64,000 nucleotides of DNA from Methylobacterium terrae (GCF_003173755.1 NZ_CP029553.1:3868001-3932000), one strand, 5' to 3'; shown: positions 11,452 to 20,826, counted from the stretch's first letter. Numbers and translations are program-made. The notes: generated from the sequence alone by a model not told the origin.

Positions 11452-12183
11452 TTGCTCCTGCCAGGCGAGAGCCACCTCACCGGGCCTCAGGCCCGCGGCT
11501 TCTCCGGGATCGACACCTGGGTGTTCGACCTCGACAACACGCTCTATCCCCACGACGCCCGGGTCTGGCCGCAGGTCGACGAGCGCATCACCCTCTACGT
11601 GATGAACCTGTTCGGGCTCGACGGGATCTCGGCCCGCGCCCTGCAGAAGTACTTCTACCACCGCTACGGCACGACGCTCCGCGCGCTGATGGCCGAGTGG
11701 AAGATCGACCCCTACGAGTTCCTCGACTTCGCCCACGACATCGACCATTCGAGCATCGCGCTCAATCCGGACCTGGGACTGGCGATCGAGGGCCTGCCCG
11801 GCCGCAAGCTGATCCTCACCAACGGCTCGCGCCGGCACGCCGAGAACGTGGCGAGGAAGCTCGGCATCCTCGACCATTTCGAGGACGTGTTCGACATCGC
11901 GGCGGCCGACTTCGTGCCCAAGCCCGAGCGCTCGGCCTACGAGAAGTTCCTGGACCGCCACGGCGTCGACCCGACCCGCTCGGCCCTGTTCGAGGACATC
12001 GCCAAGAACCTCGTCGTCCCGCACGACCTCGGCATGGCGACGGTGCTGGTGGTGCCCCGCACCATCGATCCGTTCCGCGAGAGCTTCGAGCAGGAGGCGG
12101 TGCGCGCGCCCCACATCGACCACATCACCAACGACCTCGCGGGCTTCCTCACCGATCGCGTCGCCCCGGCGGTCGCGGCGTGA
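11452..12183 (+). CDS. Pyrimidine 5'-nucleotidase, HAD family (SDT1-like)
   Basis: A 243-residue HAD hydrolase of the pyrimidine 5'-nucleotidase (SDT1/PHM8) type. Motif I is WVFDLDNTLYPHD near residues 23-33, motif II is ILTNGSRRHA, the lysine is in VPKPERSAY, and motif IV is ALFEDIAKNL. Members dephosphorylate pyrimidine nucleoside monophosphates or related metabolites. The only plausible start in frame is the TTG at 11452; no upstream ATG exists. The stop codon overlaps the GTG of a 43-residue membrane peptide (GTGA), implying coupled translation. Confidence 0.85.
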   Translation: MLLPGESHLTGPQARGFSGIDTWVFDLDNTLYPHDARVWPQVDERITLYVMNLFGLDGISARALQKYFYHRYGTTLRALMAEWKIDPYEFLDFAHDIDHSSIALNPDLGLAIEGLPGRKLILTNGSRRHAENVARKLGILDHFEDVFDIAAADFVPKPERSAYEKFLDRHGVDPTRSALFEDIAKNLVVPHDLGMATVLVVPRTIDPFRESFEQEAVRAPHIDHITNDLAGFLTDRVAPAVAA

Positions 12184-12311
12184 GCCCGCCGGACGGCGGA
12201 GGCGAGGACGACCCGGCGGAGATCTGGGGCCGGCGGATCGGTCGCGGGCTCGGCTTCGCGGCCCTCGTCGTCCTGGGCTACCTGCTCGGCCGGCAGCTGA
12301 ACCTGTGGTGA
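12180..12311 (+). CDS. Small membrane protein (43 residues), coupled to the nucleotidase
   Basis: A 43-codon frame starting at a GTG that overlaps the stop of the preceding nucleotidase gene (GTGA). The acidic, Gly-rich N-terminus is followed by one clear hydrophobic span (GLGFAALVVLGYLLG) and a short polar end. The arrangement suggests a genuine translationally coupled single-pass membrane peptide. Function unknown; the following peptidase gene starts 24 bases downstream. Confidence 0.5.
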   Translation: MSPPDGGGEDDPAEIWGRRIGRGLGFAALVVLGYLLGRQLNLW

Positions 12312-12334
12312 CCCTTCGCGAGCCAGAGACGACG

Positions 12335-12757
12335 ATGTCCGACATAGACTGGAGCACCCGCCGGGCCCCCGACCTCGCGACCTTCGAGACCCTGGCCGAG
12401 GCGGCCTTCGCGCGTCTGCCGGACGAGTTCCGGGCCCTGTGCGAGGGCGTGGTGATCCGGGTCGAGGAGTTTCCCGACGACGAGACCCTGGAGGAGATGG
12501 GCTGCGAGAGCGAGTTCGACCTCCTCGGGCTTTTTCGCGGCACCGGCCTGGCGCAGGGAGGCGGCGCCCTGAACCTCGCCACCGGGCAGTTCCCCAACAT
12601 GGTCTGGCTCTATCGCCGGCCGCTGCTCGATTACTGGGCCGAGCACGACGAGACCCTGGGCCACCTCGTCGCCCACGTGCTGGTGCACGAGATCGGCCAT
12701 CATTTCGGGCTCTCCGACGACGACATGGCGGCGATCGAGGTAGCGGCCGAGGAGTGA
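12335..12757 (+). CDS. Zincin-like metallopeptidase family protein
   Basis: A 140-residue protein of the small zincin-like family (formerly DUF1025). The hallmark is VHEIGHHFGLSDDDM near residues 118-132, an HExxHxxGxxD-type zinc-binding and catalytic motif. The region before it (MVWLYRRPLLDYWAEHDETLGHLVAHVLV) matches the family pattern. A GTG ten codons upstream is in frame, but the ATG at 12335 is the natural start. No signal peptide, so it acts in the cytoplasm. Substrate unknown; peptidase activity has seldom been tested in this family. It probably belongs to the transcript starting at the nucleotidase. Confidence 0.85.
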   Translation: MSDIDWSTRRAPDLATFETLAEAAFARLPDEFRALCEGVVIRVEEFPDDETLEEMGCESEFDLLGLFRGTGLAQGGGALNLATGQFPNMVWLYRRPLLDYWAEHDETLGHLVAHVLVHEIGHHFGLSDDDMAAIEVAAEE

Positions 12758-13027
12758 GGCCCGGGTCCGGACGCCTTAGGCCTCGCCACCGGGATTCCTT
12801 GCTGGGGTACCGACGGCATAGTCCTGACGGGCTATGGCGAGAGCCGCACGCTCGACGGCTCGTGCCGATCTAAAACATTGCTGAACTTGTCTCATTCGTT
12901 CTCGAGCGGTGCTCGACCGGCGCCAACATGCACGGGGGCAGTATAACCGTGAGACGATTGTCGATGCTTGGACGCAACCCTATCGGAGGCGATGCATCGT
13001 CAGCCCGCTCGTCACCGTGAACCGGAC

Positions 13028-13360
13028 ATGCCCGCCGCCATCACCCTCACCCCCGTCGTCATCGATACCGGCAGCATCGACAGCGAGGGCCGCCTGGCCT
13101 TCCGCGACGGGCGCCTCATCGGCGTCCTGACCCTGCTCGACCCGGACCTCTACGACGAGCTCGGGGTCGGCCGGCACTGGTTCCTGGAGGCGGGGTTCGG
13201 ACGGGTCGCCGGCGAGCCGCGCCCGCCGACCTTCCCGACCCTCGACGCGGCCCGCGCCTGGCTCGACGACCGGACGTCCCGCGTCAGGCCGCACTGCGCG
13301 GCGGAAGCGCGCTCGCCTTCGGCCGGCTGGTGCGGAACTGGCCCCGCTCCGTCGCGATGA
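13028..13360 (+). CDS. Hypothetical protein, C-terminus overlapping the convergent ligase gene
   Basis: A 110-residue frame. The first 80 residues look like a compact folded domain (alternating beta-like strands, FRDGRLIGVLTLLDPDLYDELG, ending in a probable helix TLDAARAWLDDR). The last 25 residues are encoded within the 3' end of the convergent membrane-ligase gene and have an odd composition (Cys, Trp, Pro, Ser). The original stop may therefore have been lost. No family recognised. Frame start ATG 13028; an earlier ATG at 12968 gives an unlikely N-terminus. Confidence 0.55.
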   Translation: MPAAITLTPVVIDTGSIDSEGRLAFRDGRLIGVLTLLDPDLYDELGVGRHWFLEAGFGRVAGEPRPPTFPTLDAARAWLDDRTSRVRPHCAAEARSPSAGWCGTGPAPSR

Positions 13361-14513
13361 AGATCAGCACCACCACGGTCACGCTGGTGAACCACCAGCT
13401 CGCGGTGGTGCCGATGCCGAGGCAGGCGGAGGCGAAGGCGGTGGCGGCGGTGGCCATCGCGCCGGGCGTCAGCACCGGGTGCTCGCGGCCCGAATGGCGG
13501 ATGCCGTTCCACAGCACGAAGGCCGCCGCGAAGGCGCCGACGATGCCGAGCTCGTACCAGATCTCGAACAGCAGCGAGGCCGGGGCGTTGGCCGGCAGCA
13601 TGCCGATCACCTTGCCGCGGATCGCGGTCTCAAGGCCGTGGCCGGTGATGAGGCGCAGCGGCTCGCTCGTCACCACCCGCTGCCAGGCCTTCAGGGACAG
13701 GACCGTCGGGTGGAGCGGCCCGAGCACCGGCGTCAGCAGCGGCCGCAGGATGAAGGGCAGCAGCGGCGCCAGCGCGACGAGGCCGGCCGCGACCCCGGCG
13801 GTGACCCGCACGCCGAGGCGCTGGCGCCAGGCCGAGAGCGCGAAGGCGCCCGCACCGCAGGCCAGCGCCAGGAGCGGCACCGGGCCGGGGGCCAGCACCA
13901 GGGCCAGCGCCACCACCACGGCGAGGCCGAGCGCCTCCATGTCGCGCCGGCGCGAGCGCAGCCAGGCGGCGGCGGGCCAGACCAGCAGGGCGAGGAGCAT
14001 CGCGCCGCGCTCCAGCGCGCTGTCGTCTTCGAAGCCGCCGCGCAAGGCGGCGCCGCTGAACAGCCCGAGCAGCACCGCCCCGATCGCCGCCGCCCCGACC
14101 CCGAGGGGCAGGAGGTAGAGGTTGGCCGAGCGCATCCGGTCCGGCAGCGCGAGGTAGCCCGCCACCGTCAGCCCCACCGTGGCGGCGAGGTTGAGGAGGC
14201 GCTCGCTCGCCGGGCCCGGGAACGGCGTCCAGACGAGAGACAGGGCGCACCAGCCGAGCAGCAGCGCGCCGGCCAGGATCGCCCGCGCGCCGCCGAGGCG
14301 CGTCAAGCCAGCGCCGAGGGGGCGCTGGGCGCCGTCGAGCAGGGCCGCGATGATGAGGAGCGCGATGCCGATCGGCGCCAGGATCACGACGCTGCGCCGC
14401 GACACGAGCGCGGTGACCGGGATCACCGCCGTCAGGCCGAAGAAGGCGAGACGGCGCAGGAGCGCCGCGGCGTCGACGGCGGGATCGGGGGTGTGCGACG
14501 TCGCGCGCGGCAT
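13284..14513 (-). CDS. O-antigen ligase/polymerase-like membrane protein
   Basis: A 409-residue protein with about ten or more membrane spans and a larger loop in the C-terminal half containing RLITGHGLETAIRGKV. This is the pattern of the Wzy_C/WaaL O-antigen ligase superfamily, whose members join or polymerise undecaprenyl-linked glycans at the periplasmic face. No glycosyltransferase genes lie nearby, so the glycan is unknown. The ATG at 14513 is preferred over an in-frame GTG at 14537. The 3' end overlaps the convergent hypothetical gene by 77 bases. Confidence 0.7.
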   Translation of the reverse strand: MPRATSHTPDPAVDAAALLRRLAFFGLTAVIPVTALVSRRSVVILAPIGIALLIIAALLDGAQRPLGAGLTRLGGARAILAGALLLGWCALSLVWTPFPGPASERLLNLAATVGLTVAGYLALPDRMRSANLYLLPLGVGAAAIGAVLLGLFSGAALRGGFEDDSALERGAMLLALLVWPAAAWLRSRRRDMEALGLAVVVALALVLAPGPVPLLALACGAGAFALSAWRQRLGVRVTAGVAAGLVALAPLLPFILRPLLTPVLGPLHPTVLSLKAWQRVVTSEPLRLITGHGLETAIRGKVIGMLPANAPASLLFEIWYELGIVGAFAAAFVLWNGIRHSGREHPVLTPGAMATAATAFASACLGIGTTASWWFTSVTVVVLIFIATERGQFRTSRPKASALPPRSAA

Positions 14514-14646
14514 GGCGGCTGTTCCGGCTGACGGCACCCGAAACGGAGCCGTACTCCCTCCTAGTCGAGAGGGCGGTCGGTGCGCTGTAGATGGGGCGCA
14601 ACACTGAGGCAGGGCGCTCGGTGCGACCGCAGCCCCGCGCGGCGGC

Positions 14647-14913
14647 TCAGCGGTCGAGCGCCGCCGCCACGTCCTCCTCCGTCACCGCCTCCAGGGCCTT
14701 TCCCACCTTGCAGGCGCGCGTGCGCGCCCCCGGGGCCATCACCAGGATCACGGTCTCGGTGCCCGGGCAGGCCGGGTCGGCGCAGACGATCTCGCTCACC
14801 GTCAGGCTCACCTCCGGGCCGAAGCCGCCGAGGCGCCGGGCGATCTCCGCCACCCGGGCGCGGGAGGCGGCGTCCAGCCCCGAGCGCCGGCGGAAGGCGC
14901 CGAGCAGGCTCAT
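14647..14913 (-). CDS. Conserved small hypothetical protein with CADPACPG motif
   Basis: An 88-residue protein with an N-terminal helix, then a beta-rich core. The core carries the motif VCADPACPGTETVILVM and a later Cys in TRACKVGKALEAV. The three cysteines and the CxDPxCPGxET pattern suggest a metal-binding or thiol-dependent fold, but no characterised family is recognised. It begins only three bases after the stop of the WD40 gene, so the two are one transcript and may work together. Confidence 0.7.
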   Translation of the reverse strand: MSLLGAFRRRSGLDAASRARVAEIARRLGGFGPEVSLTVSEIVCADPACPGTETVILVMAPGARTRACKVGKALEAVTEEDVAAALDR

Positions 14914-14916
14914 CGG

Positions 14917-15930
14917 TCAGCGCGGCAGGCTGAGGAGGCCGGCCTGGCCGTCGGCGCAGCCGAAGGCAAGGTGCTCGCCGCCGGCGTGCCAGCTCATCGC
15001 CGTCACGGCGCTGCCCCGCACCGCCGGGCGCACCAGGAGCTCGGAGGCGTCGGTGAAGCGGATCAGGAGCACGCAGCCGTCCTCGTAGCCCGCGGCCAGC
15101 ACGGGGGCCTTGGGGTGGAACGCCACCCGCGAGACCCGGGCCGGGCGCACGCCGCATTCCCGCGGCGCCTTGCCGGTCGGGCCTTCCTTCGAATCGAACG
15201 GCCACACGATCACGGCTTCCGCGCCGCTCGTCGCCAGCCAGTCCCCGTCCGAGGACCAGGCATAGGAGCGCACCTTGGCGGGGTAGCCGGTCATCCGCAT
15301 GTGGCCGCGGTCGGGCTGCAGGCGCCAGCCGTGCAGGGCGTTCTCCTGCATCGTGGTGATGACGAAGCGCCCGTCGGTCGACCACGTCACGTCGATGTGC
15401 GAGCCCTTCCAGGTCAGGGCCTCGGGCGGGGTGTCGAGGTTCGGGTACCACAGGGTGGCGCCGCCGTAATGCGACACCGCCAGCCGGTAGCCCTTGGGCG
15501 CGAAGGCGAGGCCGCGGGCGGTCGAGGGCGCCTCGAAGGTCTTCTCGCGGCCCTTGGCGTCGCGGGCGACGACGCGCTTGCCCGCCGCGTAGGCGACGCC
15601 GCCATCGGCGTGGAGCGCCAGCGCGTCGATCCAGGCGCCGCCCTTGGCGGTGGCGAGCGTCTCGAGGGCGCCGTCCGCCTTGACCGCGACGACCCGTCCG
15701 TCGTCGCCGCCGGTGACGAGGCGCTTGCCGTCGCCGGCGGCCACCAGGATGCCGGCCTCCGGATGCGCCGCGACCCGCGTGCTCTCGCCGCGCTCAGTGA
15801 CGAGGAGCACCGCCCCGTCGCCGAGGGCGAGCGCGAGGGTGCGGCCGAGCCAGTGCGCCGCGATGACGTGGGCGCCGGCCGCGATCTCGGTGACCTGCTG
15901 GGTGAGGGAGGGGGCGGCGGTGGCGCTCAT
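14917..15930 (-). CDS. WD40-repeat protein
   Basis: A 337-residue protein built of degenerate WD40 blades, each with a hydrophobic strand ending in a GH/GD turn, such as KRLVTGGDDGRVVAVK, YAWSSDGDWLATSGAEAVIVWPF and VLAAGYEDGCVLLIRF. About seven blades fit the length, giving a single beta-propeller, probably cytoplasmic since no signal peptide is seen. Propellers of this type act as binding scaffolds. A GGAAG ribosome site precedes the ATG at 15930. It is transcribed with the downstream 88-residue CADPACPG protein. Partner and role unknown. Confidence 0.85.
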   Translation of the reverse strand: MSATAAPSLTQQVTEIAAGAHVIAAHWLGRTLALALGDGAVLLVTERGESTRVAAHPEAGILVAAGDGKRLVTGGDDGRVVAVKADGALETLATAKGGAWIDALALHADGGVAYAAGKRVVARDAKGREKTFEAPSTARGLAFAPKGYRLAVSHYGGATLWYPNLDTPPEALTWKGSHIDVTWSTDGRFVITTMQENALHGWRLQPDRGHMRMTGYPAKVRSYAWSSDGDWLATSGAEAVIVWPFDSKEGPTGKAPRECGVRPARVSRVAFHPKAPVLAAGYEDGCVLLIRFTDASELLVRPAVRGSAVTAMSWHAGGEHLAFGCADGQAGLLSLPR

Positions 15931-16171
15931 CGCTCGTCTTCCGTGAACCTCGAATGCGAGGCCGGGCCTCTCACACGGGCGGCCGGCGCGCAAGGGCGGG
16001 ACCGGTTCCGGCCGGGATTAACCGGGCGTCCCGCAGGGTTAAGGCTTCGCTCACCAAACCGCAGCAATTCGAGGGATCGGGCCCGAACACCGCCCAGGTT
16101 CCGGTGGTTCCTACTCCGAACCGTCGCCGGTGCGCCCGGCGGCCCCCCCTCCTCCTGGAGCGAGTTGCGTG

Positions 16172-16576
16172 ATGATCCAGTCTGCCTACGCGGCGATGGT
16201 GCCGCCCGCCGCCCTCCCCTGCGAGACGGTGCTGGTGGTCGAGGACGAGGCCATGGTGTGCGAGATCGCCGCCGAGGCCCTGGCGGACGAGGGCTACCGC
16301 GTGCTCACCGCCGCCGACGCGGTCGAGGCCGGCCGCATCCTGCAGGCCGAGCGGGTCGACATGCTGTTCACCGACATCGACCTCGCCCGCAACACCAACG
16401 GCGTGGCCCTGGCCCGCGACGCCCGTCGCCACTGCCCGCGCCTGCCGGTCGTCTACACCTCGGGCGGCCGCCACACCCTGCGCGAGGGCGAGGCCGTCGA
16501 CGACTCGGTCTTCGTGCCGAAGCCCTACCGGCCGAGCCAGATCGTGGCCCTGGCCAACCGCATCCTCGGGCACTGA
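16172..16576 (+). CDS. Single-domain response regulator (CheY-like)
   Basis: A 134-residue receiver-only protein. The acidic pocket is VVEDEAMV, the phospho-acceptor Asp lies in LFTDIDLARNTNG (near residue 65), the conserved Thr/Ser is in VVYTSGG and the Lys in VPKPYRPSQI. No output domain, so it would act by protein contact or as a phosphate relay. Such stand-alone receivers are numerous in Methylobacterium. The start is the ATG at 16172 (upstream TGGAG); a GTG at 16130 is in frame. No sensor kinase lies next to it, so its partner is unknown. Confidence 0.85.
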   Translation: MIQSAYAAMVPPAALPCETVLVVEDEAMVCEIAAEALADEGYRVLTAADAVEAGRILQAERVDMLFTDIDLARNTNGVALARDARRHCPRLPVVYTSGGRHTLREGEAVDDSVFVPKPYRPSQIVALANRILGH

Positions 16577-16617
16577 GCCCGACACCCCTCTCACACAAGA
16601 CCGGAGCCCCGACCCCG

Positions 16618-17061
16618 ATGCGCCCGCCCTTCGTCCTGACCGGCCTCCTCGCCCTCGTCCTCGCCGGCCACGCCCTCACGGCCGGCGCCAAGGACGCGCC
16701 GGCCCCCGCGGCCGCACCGCTGCCGAGCGCGACCTGCGACGTCGTCGGCCTGCGGCTCGAGGACGTGATCGCGAAGTCCGCCGAGTTGCAGAAGCCCGCC
16801 AACGAGCAGGCCGTGCGCGACCTGCGCACCCTGCGCGACGCCGCCGTGGTGCTCGACACCTACAAGCACCCGAAGGTCTGCGCCCAGGTTCTGACCGTCC
16901 TGCGCGCGCTGGCCGCCAACCCCGAGCGGACGATCGACCAGGGCGGCGACACCGACGAGGAGAAGGCCGAGGCGATCGAGCAGGCGCGCAAGCCGAAAGC
17001 TCCCGAGACGAAGGCTCCGGAGAGCAAGGCTCCCGAGACCGCACCCGAGCCGAAGAAATAA
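16618..17061 (+). CDS. Exported hypothetical protein with Lys/Pro/Glu-rich tail
   Basis: A 147-residue protein with a clear signal peptide (hydrophobic VLTGLLALVLAGHAL, cleavage probably after TAGA). The mature part has two cysteines (ATCDVV and HPKVCAQV) and helical segments (LRTLRDAAVVLDTYK). The tail has near repeats of KAPETKAPESKAPET. Periplasmic location is inferred. It lies 41 bases after the response regulator gene and could share its transcript. Family not recognised. Confidence 0.7.
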   Translation: MRPPFVLTGLLALVLAGHALTAGAKDAPAPAAAPLPSATCDVVGLRLEDVIAKSAELQKPANEQAVRDLRTLRDAAVVLDTYKHPKVCAQVLTVLRALAANPERTIDQGGDTDEEKAEAIEQARKPKAPETKAPESKAPETAPEPKK

Positions 17062-17359
17062 GCGAGGACGAAGTGGAAGCGGGGCTTGCCGAAGCATCCC
17101 GGGGCGGTTTTCCACCGGCCCGGTAACAGATTGGAATTCCTCTGAGTTTCGCGGGCGGCCTTGATCCTGCCCGGTCATCTCGCTAGTTCGTGCCTGTCGG
17201 CGGCCGGCGATCTCCGTATCCGGGATCTTCGGGCCGCCGGCCTTGTCCGACGAACAGGAGCGAGAGCCGGGACGGCGTCGCGCCGACGCCCGTGAGAGGC
17301 GGCCGGCCCGCGCGCTGGTGGCCGTGCCGCGCTCGGCCGTCCCAGAGGAGTCGTCCACC

Positions 17360-17887
17360 GTGCTCACGCAAGGGTTGCCCCGGTCCCGCGCCCGCCTCGG
17401 CCGCGTCACCCGCGACGCGGCCCTCGGCCTGTCGCTGATGCTGTCCGCCTCGGTGGCGGCGCAGGCGGCCCCCGCCGAGGAGACGAAGTCCGCGGAAGCC
17501 GCCGTGACCCACGCCGCCGTGACGCACGGGAGCGGCGCGCCGCTGCGGGTGGAGCTGAACAAGCTCGAGACCGCCGGCGAGACCTGCAAGGCGGTGCTGG
17601 TCGTCGAGAACGGCAAGGGCGGCCCGATCCGCTCCCTGCGCCTCGACCTCTACGCCTTCGACCCCGACGGGGTCGTCCAGAAGCGCAGCATGGTCGAGCT
17701 CGGCCCGGTGCCGGCCCGCAAGACGGCGCTTCGCCAGTTCGAGATATCCCCGACCCCCTGTGCCCAGGTCGGCCGGGTGCTGCTCAACGACGTGGCCGCT
17801 TGCGAAGGTCAGGACCTGACCCGCGAATCCTGCCTGGATCGGATCGAGCCCTCCTCCGCCAAGGGCGCCGCGCCGTTCGTGCGCTGA
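17360..17887 (+). CDS. Exported Tat/TonB-cluster hypothetical protein
   Basis: A 175-residue protein starting at GTG 17360, chosen because GAGGAG lies about nine bases upstream; a TTG at 17243 is much less likely. The N-terminus is a signal peptide (RDAALGLSLMLSASVAAQAA). The mature domain contains LNKLETAGETCKAVLVVENG and a later cysteine pair (TPCAQVG, AACEGQDL, ESCLD). It is immediately upstream of exbB-exbD-tonB (44 bases), so a periplasmic accessory role in that energy-transducing system is likely. I know similar proteins as the first gene of alphaproteobacterial exb/tonB clusters, without known function. Confidence 0.75.
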   Translation: MLTQGLPRSRARLGRVTRDAALGLSLMLSASVAAQAAPAEETKSAEAAVTHAAVTHGSGAPLRVELNKLETAGETCKAVLVVENGKGGPIRSLRLDLYAFDPDGVVQKRSMVELGPVPARKTALRQFEISPTPCAQVGRVLLNDVAACEGQDLTRESCLDRIEPSSAKGAAPFVR

Positions 17888-17930
17888 TCCTCCGCTTCCC
17901 CTCATTCCTTTTCCCCCGGAGACCGCCGAG

Positions 17931-18623
<693 letters not shown>

Positions 18624-18692
18624 ATCGCTACTCCCGTTCAACCCGAGAAGACGCCCCTGCCCCGCTGAGGCAGGCGGCCGGAGGCCCGCCAG

Positions 18693-19172
18693 ATGGGTAT
18701 GGGACCGGTGCAGGCCGGCGCCGGCGACGAGGATGGCTTCGACGCCGCGCCGATGTCCGAGATCAACGTCACCCCGATGGTCGACGTGATGCTGGTGCTG
18801 CTGATCATCTTCATGGTCGCCGCACCCCTGATGACCGTCGGCGTGCCGGTGCAGCTGCCGAAGACCGCCGCGGCGAAGAGCGCCGAATCGAAGAAGCCGG
18901 TGGTAGTCTCCGTCGACAAGGACGGCCAGGCCTTCCTCGCCAAGGAGCCGCTGCCGGCCGACGCCGCGCTCGCCCGCCTGAAGGCGGTGGCCGCCGAGGA
19001 TCCGGGCCAGACCGTGCTGGTGCGCGGCGACAAGGACGTGCCCTACGGCAAGGTCATGGAAGTCATGGGCCTCGTCGGCCAGGCCGGCTTCGCCAAGGTC
19101 TCGCTGATCGCCAACGCGCCGTCCGGCGGGGCGACGCCCGCCGCCGCGCCGGCCCCGGCGGCCCCGCGGTAA
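18693..19172 (+). CDS. exbD: TonB-system subunit ExbD
   Basis: A 159-residue ExbD/TolR family protein with one N-terminal membrane span (VDVMLVLLIIFMVAAPLMTVG). The span is preceded by MSEINVTPMVD, containing the essential membrane-embedded Asp. The periplasmic domain follows (QLPKTAA... VVVSVDKDG... VLVRGDKDVPYGKVMEVMGLVGQAG), and the C-terminal 15 residues are Ala/Pro-rich. It is 69 bases after exbB and 4 bases before tonB, clearly one operon. Confidence 0.93.
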   Translation: MGMGPVQAGAGDEDGFDAAPMSEINVTPMVDVMLVLLIIFMVAAPLMTVGVPVQLPKTAAAKSAESKKPVVVSVDKDGQAFLAKEPLPADAALARLKAVAAEDPGQTVLVRGDKDVPYGKVMEVMGLVGQAGFAKVSLIANAPSGGATPAAAPAPAAPR

Positions 19173-19176
19173 GTCG

Positions 19177-20169
19177 ATGAGCCACACCGTGACGACCGAC
19201 GCGCCGGAACCGCGCGAGCCGGGATCGGGCCTCGGCCTCGCCTTCCTGGTGGCGCTGGCGCTCCATGCCGGCGGCCTCTTCGCCCTGACCTACTGGCGCA
19301 GCCCCGCGACCCCGACCGGCGAGAACGAGATCACCATCGATCTCGCGCCGGACATGGCGGCGGTCGACGTGCCGAACGAGGCGAAGGACGCCGATGCCGT
19401 GCCGACCCCCACCGACGTGACCGAGCCCACGACCGTGCCGACGGCCGAGCCGCCGTCCGACACGGTGCCGGTCGAGACCCCGCCGCCGCCGGACACGAAG
19501 GTCGAGGAGACCCCGCAGGAGACCCCGGTCGAGCAGGTCCCGGCCCAGGCCGTGCCGCTGGAGAAACCGCCCGAGCCCGTCACCGAGGCGGTGCAGGAAC
19601 CCGAGGAGGAGGTCGTCACCTCGACCAACGCCGAGGCGCCGGCCGCGGTGGTGGCCAAGCCCGTGCAGGAGCCCAAGCCCGTCGAGAAGCCCAAACCCGT
19701 CGCCAAGCCGAAGCCGGTGGAGAAGCCCAAGCCCGTCGAGAAGCCCAAGCCGATCGAGGCGAAGAAGCCGCCGCCGAAGCCGACCCGCGACGAGAGGCGC
19801 GAGGCGCAGCGGGCCGAGGAGCGCCGGCTCGAGGCCTCCCGCCAGCGCCGCGCCGCGGCCTCCGCCTCGCAGATGAACCAGGGCGGCGCCTCGGCCGCCG
19901 CCAGCGCCAACGCCGCCCGGGCCTGGGGTGCGATGGTGCGCGGGGCGATCCAGGGCCGGGCGCGCAGCGTCGGGGCGAGCGGCACCGCGACGGTCCGCTT
20001 CACGGTCTCCCGGTCCGGCCGGGTGCTCGGCGCCTCCCTCGCCGGCAGCAGCGGCAACGGCAGCATCGACGCCGCGGCGGTGGCGGCGGCCTCCGGCAGC
20101 CTGCCGCCGGCGCCGGCGGAGTTCACGGGGGCGCAGCAGAGCTTCACCCTGCCGGTGCGCTTCAACTGA
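19177..20169 (+). CDS. tonB: Energy transducer TonB
   Basis: A 330-residue TonB. The N-terminal membrane anchor (LGLAFLVALALHAGGLFAL, with the conserved His) lies at about residues 20-38. A long Pro/Glu/Val-rich, then Lys-Pro-rich periplasmic spacer runs to about residue 205, with repeated KPVEKPK units near 165-195. The C-terminal TonB domain ends the protein (ATVRFTVSRSGRVLGASLAGSSGN... FTLPVRFN). It spans the periplasm to drive TonB-dependent receptors. No receptor gene is adjacent, so the ExbBD-TonB complex probably serves several unlinked receptors. No convincing Fur, Irr or RirA site was found upstream of the operon. Confidence 0.93.
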   Translation: MSHTVTTDAPEPREPGSGLGLAFLVALALHAGGLFALTYWRSPATPTGENEITIDLAPDMAAVDVPNEAKDADAVPTPTDVTEPTTVPTAEPPSDTVPVETPPPPDTKVEETPQETPVEQVPAQAVPLEKPPEPVTEAVQEPEEEVVTSTNAEAPAAVVAKPVQEPKPVEKPKPVAKPKPVEKPKPVEKPKPIEAKKPPPKPTRDERREAQRAEERRLEASRQRRAAASASQMNQGGASAAASANAARAWGAMVRGAIQGRARSVGASGTATVRFTVSRSGRVLGASLAGSSGNGSIDAAAVAAASGSLPPAPAEFTGAQQSFTLPVRFN

Positions 20170-20219
20170 CGGCGCAGGCTCCGCGGAACCCCGCCGCCCC
20201 GCGGGATTTCCGGTTGGCG

Positions 20220-20237
20220 GCCCGGCTCCGGCCGGGC
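20220..20237. terminator. GC hairpin after tonB
   Basis: Seven-base arms GCCCGGC (20220-20226) and GCCGGGC (20231-20237) with a TCCG loop lie 50 bases after the tonB stop and 18 bases before the phosphoesterase ATG. No T-run. It could end the tonB transcript weakly. Confidence 0.3.
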
Positions 20238-20254
20238 GACCGACCGGACGCCGC

Positions 20255-20767
20255 ATGACCACGTACTTCACGAGCGACACCCATTTCGGCGACCCGCGCG
20301 TCCTGCGCATCGACCGCCGGCCCTTCCCCGACCTCGCGACCCACGACGCCGCGCTCGTCGAGAACTGGAACGCGGTGGTGGCGCCGGACGACACGGTCTG
20401 GCACCTCGGCGACTTCGCCCTCGGGCCGCCGCCGGAGCGGGTCCGGGCCCTGCTCGCGGCCCTGAACGGGCACAAGCACCTGATCGTCGGCAACAACGAC
20501 GGTCCGGCGACCCTGACGGCGCCGGGCTGGCTCAGCGTCGCGCATTACGCCGAGATCGACGTGGACGGGCAGCACCTCGTGCTGTGCCACTACGCCTTCC
20601 GGACCTGGAACCGGATGGGGCGCGGCGTCGTGAACCTGCACGGCCACTCCCACGGCAAGCTCAAGCCGGCGACCCGGCAATACGACGTCGGCGTCGATGC
20701 CCGCGAGTTCCGCCCGGTCACCCTGGAGACGATCCGCTCGACGAGGCGTCGCCGCGCTACGATCTGA
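20255..20767 (+). CDS. Calcineurin-like metallophosphoesterase
   Basis: A 170-residue metallophosphoesterase with the full set of metal ligands: TSDTHFGD (motif I), HLGDFALG (motif II), VGNND (motif III), LCHY and HGHSHG (motifs IV and V). The small size and the DTHFGD / WHLGDF / NLHGHSH pattern match phage-like and bacterial single-domain phosphoesterases, which act on phosphodiesters or phosphomonoesters of unknown identity. No signal peptide, so cytoplasmic. It follows tonB but is separated by a hairpin; a functional link is not indicated. Confidence 0.85.
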   Translation: MTTYFTSDTHFGDPRVLRIDRRPFPDLATHDAALVENWNAVVAPDDTVWHLGDFALGPPPERVRALLAALNGHKHLIVGNNDGPATLTAPGWLSVAHYAEIDVDGQHLVLCHYAFRTWNRMGRGVVNLHGHSHGKLKPATRQYDVGVDAREFRPVTLETIRSTRRRRATI

Positions 20768-20826
20768 GACACCGCAAAGGCACTCGCCCGGGCCGTGGCG
20801 TGCCGGCCATCTAGGCAGTTTTGCGC

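Noticed and set aside
14971..17061. A 696-codon plus-strand frame
   Set aside because: Most of it is antisense to the WD40 gene. Only its last 147 codons (from ATG 16618) form a plausible exported protein, annotated separately.
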